Shown here in pieces: positions 36,737-44,057 of a DNA stretch of 64,000 bases (the stretch's first letter is position 1; the number at the start of each line of letters is the position of its first letter). Below the pieces are notes generated by a model. It was not told the origin of the DNA, did not search any database, and saw nothing but the letters and a program-made list of their open reading frames with translations. This DNA comes from a bacterium (GTDB lineage: Bacteria; Pseudomonadota; Alphaproteobacteria; Rhizobiales; Aestuariivirgaceae). Made by a program: the position numbers and the translations under genes. The stretch covers positions 1 to 64,000 of the forward strand of contig JALHQC010000011.1 of assembly GCA_022842165.1 (NCBI GenBank). The letters run 5' to 3'.

Positions 36737-37072
36737 ATGCCGAAGCAGCCCGTTCAAAAACCCGGTCAAAGGGACGACAATCAGACGGGTGTCATCACCC
36801 GGACCGAAGCGAAGACCAAGAAGCCTTCGCTCTACAAGGTTTTGCTGCTCAATGACGACTACACGCCGATGGAATTCGTCGTGCACGTCCTGGAGCGCTT
36901 CTTCGGCAAGGGACGCGACGAGGCGACCCGCATCATGCTCCACGTTCACCAGAAGGGCGTGGGGATATGCGGTGTCTATACGTTTGAAGTTGCGGAAACC
37001 AAGGTCACCCAGGTCATGGATTTCGCGCGCAACAACCAGCATCCCCTGCAGTGCACGATGGAAAAGGAATAG
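36737..37072 (+). CDS. clpS: ClpAP adaptor protein ClpS
   Basis: 111 residues from ATG 36737. ClpS binds N-degron substrates and the ClpA N domain. The core [25 protein letters not shown] holds the substrate-pocket NDDYTPM motif, and [11 protein letters not shown] and the ClpA-contact region follow. The N terminus is short and polar. clpA begins three bases after the stop. Confidence 0.96.
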   Translation: MPKQPVQKPGQRDDNQTGVITRTEAKTKKPSLYKVLLLNDDYTPMEFVVHVLERFFGKGRDEATRIMLHVHQKGVGICGVYTFEVAETKVTQVMDFARNNQHPLQCTMEKE

Positions 37073-37075
37073 GCC

Positions 37076-39502
37076 ATGCCGACATTCTCACGCAGTCTCG
37101 AAAAGGCCCTCCACCGTGCCCTGGCACTGGCCAACGAACGCCGCCACGAATACGCAACGCTCGAGCATCTTCTCTTGTCCCTCACCGATGACAAGGACGC
37201 CGCAGCGGTAATGAAGGCCTGCAATGTCGATCTCGACGTGCTGCGCCGCAGCCTGACGGGCTATATCGACACCGAACTGGGTCAGATGATTTCGGCGGAG
37301 CGCGAGGATTCGAAGCCCACTGCCGGGTTCCAGCGCGTCATCCAGCGCGCGGTGATCCATGTGCAGTCGTCGGGCCGCGAGGAAGTGACCGGCGCCAACG
37401 TGCTCGTCGCCATCTTCGCCGAGCGTGAGAGCCACGCCGCCTTCTTCCTGCAGGAGCAGGACATGACCCGCTATGACGCGGTCAACTATATCTCGCATGG
37501 CATCGCCAAGCGTTCCGGCCTGTCCGAGGCCCGGCCCGTCCGCGGGGTCGATCAGGACCAGCAGGGCAGCACCGGGGGCGGCGAAAACAACGAGGAACGC
37601 GGCGATCCATCGAAGAAGAAGGGCGAGGGGGACGCGCTCGACGCTTATTGCATCAATCTCAACAAGAAAGCCGGCGAGGGAAAGATCGACCCGCTGATCG
37701 GCCGCGAGGCGGAAGTCCGCCGCACGATCCAGATCCTGTGCCGCCGCCAGAAGAACAATCCGCTCTTCGTGGGCGATCCCGGCGTCGGCAAAACTGCCAT
37801 TGCCGAAGGCCTGGCCCGCAAGATCATCAACGATGACGTGCCCGAAGTGCTGCGCAACTGCACGGTCTACCAGCTGGACATGGGCGCGCTTCTGGCCGGC
37901 ACGCGCTATCGCGGCGATTTCGAGGAACGCCTGAAAGCCGTCGTCAAGGAGATCGAGTCGCGCCCCGGCGCCATCATGTTCATCGATGAAATCCACACCG
38001 TCATTGGTGCCGGCGCCACTTCGGGCGGCTCCATGGATGCCTCGAACCTGTTGAAGCCGGCGCTTGCCAATGGTTCGCTCCGCTGCATCGGGTCCACCAC
38101 CTACAAGGAATACCGCCAGCACTTCGAAAAGGACCGTGCCCTTGTCCGCCGCTTCCAGAAGATCGACGTGAACGAACCATCGATCCCGGATGCGATCGAG
38201 ATACTGAAGGGCCTCAAGCCCTACTACGAAGAGTATCACAAGGTCCGCTACACCGACGATGCGATCGAAACCGCCGTCCAGCTCTCGGCCCGTTACATGG
38301 CGGACCGCAAGCTGCCCGACAAGGCCATCGACGTGATTGACGAGACCGGCGCCTCCCAGATGCTGGTTGCGGAGGACAAGCGCCTCAAGGTCATCGGCGT
38401 GCCGGAGATCGAGGCCACCATCGCCACCATGGCCCGCATCCCGGCCAAGACCGTGTCGAAGGACGATGCCTCGGTATTGAAGAACCTCGAAACCGAACTG
38501 AAGCGTCTGGTCTTCGGGCAGGACAAGGCGATCGAAGCGCTGGCCTCGTCGATCAAGCTGGCGCGCGCCGGCCTGCGCGAGCCGGAAAAGCCCATCGGCT
38601 GCTACCTGTTCTCCGGCCCCACCGGCGTCGGCAAGACCGAGGTTGCCAAGCGTCTGGCCGAAGTCATGGGCGTCAACATGCTCCGCTTCGACATGTCGGA
38701 GTATATGGAACGCCATTCCGTGTCGCGTCTCTTGGGCGCGCCTCCGGGATATGTCGGCTTCGATCAGGGCGGCCTCTTGACCGATGGCATCGACCAGCAC
38801 CCCTATACTGTGCTGCTGCTCGACGAGATCGAGAAGGCGCATCCCGATATCTACAACATCCTGCTGCAGGTGATGGACCACGGCAAGCTGACGGACCATA
38901 ACGGCAAATCGGTCGATTTCCGCAACGTGATCCTGATCATGACCACCAACGCCGGCGCGCAGGACATGGCGCGCGAGGCGATCGGCTTCGGCAGCAGCGT
39001 GCGGGAAGGTGACGACCAGGAAGCGATCATGCGGCTGTTCACGCCGGAATTCCGCAACCGCCTCGATGCCGTCATTCCCTTCGGCCATCTGCCGCCGACT
39101 GTCGTTCGCAAGGTGGTGGAGAAATTCGTCATGCAGCTGGAAGCCCAGCTGTCTGAGCGTCAGATCAACATCGAACTCTCGTCCGAAGCTGCCGACTGGA
39201 TCGCCAGGAAGGGTTATGACAATGCCATGGGCGCGCGGCCGCTAGCCCGCGTCATTCAGGAAAAGATCAAGAAGCCGCTGGCCGAGGAAGTGCTGTTCGG
39301 CAAGCTGGCGAAAGGCGGCACGGTCCGCATCCTGCTGAAGGAAGACGAGCTTCATTTCGACTATCTTGGCCGCGACGAAGAGAAGGCGCTGCCGAAAACG
39401 CCCGAACGCAAGGCCCTGCCGCGCGCCAAGGCGGCAAAGCCTGAGAAGGATGTCGAGGCCAAAAAACCTGCAAAGCGCAAGCCCAGCGCCAAGGCGGACT
39501 GA
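37076..39502 (+). CDS. clpA: ATP-dependent Clp protease ATP-binding subunit ClpA
   Basis: 808 residues. N domain (residues 1-140), first AAA+ module with [15 protein letters not shown], second with [16 protein letters not shown] and [24 protein letters not shown], then the D2 small domain. ClpA unfolds substrates for ClpP. The last 40 residues are a Lys/Ala/Pro-rich extension ([24 protein letters not shown]) beyond E. coli ClpA. A terminator follows. Confidence 0.97.
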   Translation: MPTFSRSLEKALHRALALANERRHEYATLEHLLLSLTDDKDAAAVMKACNVDLDVLRRSLTGYIDTELGQMISAEREDSKPTAGFQRVIQRAVIHVQSSGREEVTGANVLVAIFAERESHAAFFLQEQDMTRYDAVNYISHGIAKRSGLSEARPVRGVDQDQQGSTGGGENNEERGDPSKKKGEGDALDAYCINLNKKAGEGKIDPLIGREAEVRRTIQILCRRQKNNPLFVGDPGVGKTAIAEGLARKIINDDVPEVLRNCTVYQLDMGALLAGTRYRGDFEERLKAVVKEIESRPGAIMFIDEIHTVIGAGATSGGSMDASNLLKPALANGSLRCIGSTTYKEYRQHFEKDRALVRRFQKIDVNEPSIPDAIEILKGLKPYYEEYHKVRYTDDAIETAVQLSARYMADRKLPDKAIDVIDETGASQMLVAEDKRLKVIGVPEIEATIATMARIPAKTVSKDDASVLKNLETELKRLVFGQDKAIEALASSIKLARAGLREPEKPIGCYLFSGPTGVGKTEVAKRLAEVMGVNMLRFDMSEYMERHSVSRLLGAPPGYVGFDQGGLLTDGIDQHPYTVLLLDEIEKAHPDIYNILLQVMDHGKLTDHNGKSVDFRNVILIMTTNAGAQDMAREAIGFGSSVREGDDQEAIMRLFTPEFRNRLDAVIPFGHLPPTVVRKVVEKFVMQLEAQLSERQINIELSSEAADWIARKGYDNAMGARPLARVIQEKIKKPLAEEVLFGKLAKGGTVRILLKEDELHFDYLGRDEEKALPKTPERKALPRAKAAKPEKDVEAKKPAKRKPSAKAD

Positions 39503-39536
39503 CGGGTTCCCGTCCAGTCCGACGTCACTTTCGGCA

Positions 39537-39579
39537 AAAACCGGCAAACTGCTCAATTGCAGTTGCCGGTTTTCTTGTT
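39537..39579 (+). terminator. Intrinsic terminator after clpA
   Basis: AAAACCGGCAA-CTGC pairs with GCAG-TTGCCGGTTTT with one bulged A, followed by a T-rich run. It separates clpA from the amino-acid transporter operon and argues against the ATG at 39585 as start of the next gene. Confidence 0.8.
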
Positions 39580-39647
39580 ATTCTATGAGCAACAAGAACA
39601 AGGGCGGTGTCGCCCAACCAGGGGGTTCAGGCGTGGCAGGAGCTGCA

Positions 39648-40433
39648 GTGCAGACCAGGGGTGACCGCACCCTCGCGGTCCAGGTGCATGATCTTCACAA
39701 GCGGTTCGGAGAACTCGAGGTTCTGAAAGGCGTCTCGCTGAAAGCACGCGAGGGCGATGTCGTCTCGATGATCGGCGCCTCGGGCTCAGGCAAGAGCACG
39801 TTTCTCCGCTGCATCAATTTTCTTGAGATGCCAACATCTGGCACAATCGAGGTGACGGGCGAGCAGGTTGCCCTTTCTCGCCACAAGGACGGCAACCTCC
39901 ACCCGACAGACCGCCGCCAGCTCGAACGCATCCGCACCAAGCTCGGCATGGTCTTCCAGAGCTTCAATCTCTGGCAGCACATGACGGTGCTGCAGAATGT
40001 GATCGAAGCCCCCGTCCACGTGCTGGGTCTGCCAAAGGCGGAAGCGGTCGAGCGTGGAGAGCGACTTCTCCACAAGGTCGGCCTCTACGACAAGCGCGAT
40101 GTCTATCCGGCCTTCCTCTCCGGCGGTCAGCAGCAGCGCGCGGCAATTGCCCGCGCACTCTGCATGGAGCCGAAGGTGATGCTGTTCGACGAGCCGACCT
40201 CGGCGCTCGATCCCGAACTCGTCGGCGAAGTTCTGAAGGTCATTCGTGACCTTGCGGAAGAGGGCCGCACCATGATCCTCGTCACGCATGAAATGAAGTT
40301 CGCCCGCGACGTGTCGAGCCACGTCATCTACCTCTACAAGGGCGTGATCGAGGAGGAGGGGCCGCCCACACAGGTTTTCGGCGCCCCGAAAAGCGATCGC
40401 TGCCGCCAGTTCGTTTCCGCCCTTCATTCCTGA
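39648..40433 (+). CDS. Polar amino-acid ABC transporter ATP-binding protein
   Basis: 261 residues from GTG 39648, which has AGGAG exactly five bases upstream. ATG 39585 (282 residues) lies on the clpA terminator and has no site. Walker A GASGSGKSTFLRC, signature LSGGQQQRAAIARAL, Walker B VMLFDEPTSALDPEL. HisP/GlnQ type. Followed by binding protein and two permeases. Confidence 0.92.
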   Translation: MQTRGDRTLAVQVHDLHKRFGELEVLKGVSLKAREGDVVSMIGASGSGKSTFLRCINFLEMPTSGTIEVTGEQVALSRHKDGNLHPTDRRQLERIRTKLGMVFQSFNLWQHMTVLQNVIEAPVHVLGLPKAEAVERGERLLHKVGLYDKRDVYPAFLSGGQQQRAAIARALCMEPKVMLFDEPTSALDPELVGEVLKVIRDLAEEGRTMILVTHEMKFARDVSSHVIYLYKGVIEEEGPPTQVFGAPKSDRCRQFVSALHS

Positions 40434-40514
40434 GTTGGCGGACACTTTCGAATATGTTTAGCTTTCACAATCGCGGCTGGGCTGGGACCAGCCGCTAACA
40501 ACAGGGAGAAGTCT

Positions 40515-41312
40515 ATGAAGTTGACACGCCGTTTCGCTCTTGCCGCCGCTGCCGCCGCCATGATGGCGACTGCCGCGCCCGCCATGGCCGACCTGAAGTT
40601 CGGCGTTGCCGCAGAGCCTTATCCGCCGTTTTCCTCCAAGGATGCCTCGGGCACCTGGGTCGGTTGGGAAATCGATCTCATGAATGCCGTCTGTGCCCAG
40701 ATGAACGAGAAGTGCGAACTCGTCGAAGTGGCATGGGACGGCATCATCCCCGCGCTCACCTCGAAGCAGATCGACGTGATCTGGTCCTCGATGTCGATCA
40801 CGGCGAAGCGCAAGGAAACGATCGACTTCACCAACATGTACTACAACACGCCGACCGTGCTGATCGGCGCCAAGACCGGCGACCTCGACATCACGCCTGC
40901 CAAGCTGAAGGGCAAGGTCATCGGCGTCCAGGTTTCGACCATTCACGAAGCCTATCTGCAGAAATATTACGGATCGGCCGGAGCCGAGATCAAGACCTAC
41001 GCCACGCAGGACGAGGCCAACAACGACCTCGCCGCCGGCCGCCTCGACTACGTTCAGGCTGACGGTTCGGCGCTCGATGCCTTCCTGAAGACCGAGCAGG
41101 GCACCGCCTGCTGCGAATTGAAGGGCCAGGTGGCGGATGATCCGGAGATTCTCGGTGAAGGCGTGGGCGGCGGCCTCCGCAAGGAAGATACCGCCATCAA
41201 GGAGAAGCTCAACGCCGCGATCGCCGAACTCGCCAAGTCCGGCAAGTTCGAGGAAATCACCGCCAAGTATCCCGATCTCGTCGGCAAGATGATCACGCCG
41301 AAGGGCATGTAA
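40515..41312 (+). CDS. Amino-acid ABC transporter substrate-binding protein (SBP_bac_3, HisJ/ArgT-like)
   Basis: 265 residues. Signal peptide ending APAMA. The mature part has LKFGVAAEPYPPFSSKDASGTWVGWEIDLMNAVC and WDGIIPALTSKQIDVIWSSMSITAKRKETIDFT, typical of lysine/arginine/ornithine/histidine binders. One Cys pair (CAQMNEKC) matches the disulfide of that group. Basic amino acid or opine-like substrate likely. Confidence 0.92.
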   Translation: MKLTRRFALAAAAAAMMATAAPAMADLKFGVAAEPYPPFSSKDASGTWVGWEIDLMNAVCAQMNEKCELVEVAWDGIIPALTSKQIDVIWSSMSITAKRKETIDFTNMYYNTPTVLIGAKTGDLDITPAKLKGKVIGVQVSTIHEAYLQKYYGSAGAEIKTYATQDEANNDLAAGRLDYVQADGSALDAFLKTEQGTACCELKGQVADDPEILGEGVGGGLRKEDTAIKEKLNAAIAELAKSGKFEEITAKYPDLVGKMITPKGM

Positions 41313-41318
41313 CCAAGC

Positions 41319-41357
41319 GAAGGCCCGGGGCGATTGCCGCGGGCCTTCTTCTTCTGG
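41319..41357 (+). terminator. Intercistronic hairpin after the binding-protein gene
   Basis: GAAGGCCCG/CGGGCCTTC, nine perfect base pairs with a 12-base loop, followed by TTCTTCTTC. The weak T tract suggests partial termination or 3'-end protection, which would give more binding protein than permease. Confidence 0.6.
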
Positions 41358-41363
41358 GGCATC

Positions 41364-42086
41364 ATGGCAGACAAACCCGGCTTTCCCGAAATCCTGTCCT
41401 TCAGTCCCACGGGCTATGGTGATGAACTGGCCTGGGCCGCGGCCATCAGCATTTCGATTGCCATCCTCGCCTATGCACTGGGGCTCTTGATCGGCATCAT
41501 TGGAGCGCTGGGTAAGCTCGGCGGCAGCGAACTTACGCAGAAGGTGCTGCACGGCTATACGACGCTCGTGCGTGCCGTGCCAGAACTGATCCTCATTCTT
41601 CTTTTGTTTTATGCGGGAACTTCGGGCCTGAACGCGCTGCTTGCGGAAGCGGGCTTCGAATCGATTACCATCAATGGCTTTATCGCCGGGGTCTGCGTGC
41701 TGGGCTTTGTGCAAGGCGCCTATTCGACTGAAGTGTTGCGCGCTGCTATTCAGGCCATCCCCATTGGCCAGATCGAGGCCGCACGCGCCTATGGCATGTC
41801 GCCTTTCCTGCAGTTTCGCCGCATCACTCTGCCCGCGATGCTGTCATTTGCCATTCCGGGCATGGCCAATCTCTGGCTCATCGTCACCAAAGGCACCGCC
41901 TTGCTCGCCGTTGTCGGCTATACGGAATTGACGCTGGCGACCAAACAAGCCGCCGGCAATACCAAAATGTATTTCACCTTCTATATTGTGGCCGGCGCAA
42001 TTTACCTTTGCGTTACTCTGCTATCGGAGCAGGGCTTTGGCTGGCTGGAACGCCGCGTGCGACGCGGCCAGCGTGCCCTGACCTGA
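41364..42086 (+). CDS. Amino-acid ABC transporter permease (HisQ-like)
   Basis: 240 residues from ATG 41364; the track's TTG at 41334 lies in the hairpin. Membrane protein with the EAA loop IEAARAYGMSPFLQFRRITLPAMLSFAIPG and the HisQ/M-type VRAVPELILILLLFY. Works with the next permease. Confidence 0.91.
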   Translation: MADKPGFPEILSFSPTGYGDELAWAAAISISIAILAYALGLLIGIIGALGKLGGSELTQKVLHGYTTLVRAVPELILILLLFYAGTSGLNALLAEAGFESITINGFIAGVCVLGFVQGAYSTEVLRAAIQAIPIGQIEAARAYGMSPFLQFRRITLPAMLSFAIPGMANLWLIVTKGTALLAVVGYTELTLATKQAAGNTKMYFTFYIVAGAIYLCVTLLSEQGFGWLERRVRRGQRALT

Positions 42087-42096
42087 GGATGACGCC

Positions 42097-42894
42097 GTGA
42101 ACATGAACTCCCTCAAACTCGCAGCGAAAATTCTTATCTATGGAACGCTGCTGATAGTTGCAGCGCTGATCCTGTATTGGCTGGTGTTTCACTCGAGATG
42201 GTCGTGGTTTGTTGAATACTTGCCCCTTTTGATCAAAGGCTTGTGGCTCACCATCCTGTTGCTCGTACTGTCAGTCGTATTGGGTGGTTTGCTGGCGATC
42301 CCGATCGGTCTTGTGCAAGTGACTGGTCCGGCACCGCTGGCATGGGCGGCCAAAACCTTCTGCACCGTCATTCGCGGCACACCGTTGCTCGTGCAGCTTT
42401 GGCTGATCTACTACGGGCTGGGTTCGCTGTTCCCGCAGATCGGCATGGCCTATCCGGGCTTCAAAGAAAACTTCATGTGGCTGATCCGGCTGGATGGCTT
42501 CTACTATGCGCTGTTTGCTTTCACCATCAGCTTTGCCGGCTATGAGGGCGAAGTCATGCGCGGCGCTTTCCTCGGCGTGCCGCGCGGCGAGCTTGAAGCC
42601 GCCCGCGCCTTCGGCATGTCGCCATGGAAGGTGCTGACGCGGGTCTGGTTCCCCCGTGCTGTGCGCTTCGTGCTGCCGACGCTCGCGGGTGAAACGGTCC
42701 TGCAGTTGCAGTCGACGCCGCTTGCCTTCACGGTCACGGTAATGGACCTCATGGGCGTCACCTCGAAAATCCGGCAGGACACCTTCCGCATCTTCGAGCC
42801 GCTGATGCTGCTGGCCGTGCTCTATATGTGCCTCACATTCGTCATCGTCTGGGGCTTCAGTTTCGTCGAAAAAATGGTTCCCCAGAAAAGATGA
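42097..42894 (+). CDS. Amino-acid ABC transporter permease (HisM-like)
   Basis: 265 residues from GTG 42097 (GAGGAT seven bases upstream; ATG 42103 possible). EAA loop LEAARAFGMSPWKVLTRVWFPRAVRFVLP and VIRGTPLLVQLWLIYYGL identify HisM/GlnP-type permease. The stop overlaps the M20 gene start by four bases. Confidence 0.92.
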   Translation: MNMNSLKLAAKILIYGTLLIVAALILYWLVFHSRWSWFVEYLPLLIKGLWLTILLLVLSVVLGGLLAIPIGLVQVTGPAPLAWAAKTFCTVIRGTPLLVQLWLIYYGLGSLFPQIGMAYPGFKENFMWLIRLDGFYYALFAFTISFAGYEGEVMRGAFLGVPRGELEAARAFGMSPWKVLTRVWFPRAVRFVLPTLAGETVLQLQSTPLAFTVTVMDLMGVTSKIRQDTFRIFEPLMLLAVLYMCLTFVIVWGFSFVEKMVPQKR

Positions 42895-44057
42895 TCGAAG
42901 ATATTCTGCTGAAGCACCGTGCGGAACTGACCTCCATCCGCCACGATCTCCACGCGCATCCCGAAATGCTGTTCGAGGAGGTGAGAACCGCCGCCATCGT
43001 GGCGAAGGAGCTCGAACGCCTCGGCTTCAAGGTCACTTCAGGCATCGCGAAAACCGGTGTCGTCGGTACACTGACGAATGGCTCGTCCTCGCGCACCATC
43101 GGCATCCGCGCCGATATGGACGCGCTTCCGATCCACGAGCAGACGAACCTGCCCTATGCCTCGAAATACCCCGGCAAGATGCACGCCTGCGGGCATGATG
43201 GCCACACCACCATGCTGCTGGGCCTCGCGCGCTATCTTGCAGAGACGAAAAACTTCAACGGCACGGTGCACCTGATCTTCCAGCCATCCGAGGAAGACGA
43301 GGGCGGCGCATTGCGCATGATCGAGGATGGCCTCTTCAAGCGTTTCCCCTGCGATGCCGTCTACGCACTTCACAACTATCCGGGCGAACCCGCGGGCCAG
43401 ATCATGGTCAGGCCCGGCCCCATCACCGCGGCAGTCGATATCGTCGGCATCACCATTCATGGCGTCGGCGGCCATGGCGCCATTCCGCAGAAGTCCGTCG
43501 ATCCCATCGTCGCCGCCTCGAGCCTGGTGATGGCGCTGCAGACCATCATCTCGCGCAACCTGCCGCCGCTCGATCCCGCCGTCCTGACGGTCGGCGCCTT
43601 CAACGCAGGCTCGCTCGGCACCATCATTCCCGCAGAAGCAAAACTGGTCGTCGGCGTCCGCACCTGCACGAAGGATATCCGCGAACTCGTCCTCGGCCGC
43701 ATCCGCGATCTCGCAACCCTGCACGCCAAATCCTTCGGCTGCACCGCCGAACTGAAGGTCGGCGACGGCAGCTGGAGCTATCCCGCCGGCTCGAACACCG
43801 CCGCCGAAGCGGCCCTCGTGCGTGAAGTGGCCCTCGAGATGGGGCAGGACCCCGTGCACGTCGACATCAAGGGTCCCTTCATGTTCTCGGAGGATTTCTC
43901 CTACATGCAGGAACTCGTCCCCTCATGCTATTTCTGCGTGGGCGCGGGGCCGGGCCCCATGCTCCACGATCCGGCCTATAACTTCAACGACGACCTGCTC
44001 GTGCAAGGCCCCGCCATCTGGGCGCGGATTGTGGAGAAGGCGCTGCCTCAGGCATAA
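42891..44057 (+). CDS. M20-family metallo-amidohydrolase (hippurate hydrolase/N-acyl-amino-acid deacylase-like)
   Basis: 388 residues from ATG 42891, coupled (ATGA) to the permease. Metal site: MHACGHDGHTTMLLGLA (Cys/His), FQPSEEDEGGA (Glu), a lid-domain His in IHGVGGHGAIPQKSVDPI and a late His/Glu region. It probably removes an acyl group from an N-acylated amino acid brought in by the linked transporter. Its end overlaps the convergent SerC-SerA fusion gene by ten bases. Confidence 0.9.
   Translation: MIEDILLKHRAELTSIRHDLHAHPEMLFEEVRTAAIVAKELERLGFKVTSGIAKTGVVGTLTNGSSSRTIGIRADMDALPIHEQTNLPYASKYPGKMHACGHDGHTTMLLGLARYLAETKNFNGTVHLIFQPSEEDEGGALRMIEDGLFKRFPCDAVYALHNYPGEPAGQIMVRPGPITAAVDIVGITIHGVGGHGAIPQKSVDPIVAASSLVMALQTIISRNLPPLDPAVLTVGAFNAGSLGTIIPAEAKLVVGVRTCTKDIRELVLGRIRDLATLHAKSFGCTAELKVGDGSWSYPAGSNTAAEAALVREVALEMGQDPVHVDIKGPFMFSEDFSYMQELVPSCYFCVGAGPGPMLHDPAYNFNDDLLVQGPAIWARIVEKALPQA

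Noticed and set aside
37088-39088. 666-residue ORF antisense to clpA
   Set aside because: High-GC shadow frame; the composition is His/Asp/Ala-rich with no domain, while the plus strand encodes complete ClpA. The same applies to the long antisense ORFs opposite gyrA (19352-21046), recQ (12275-14209) and lexA/GST (56087-57640).
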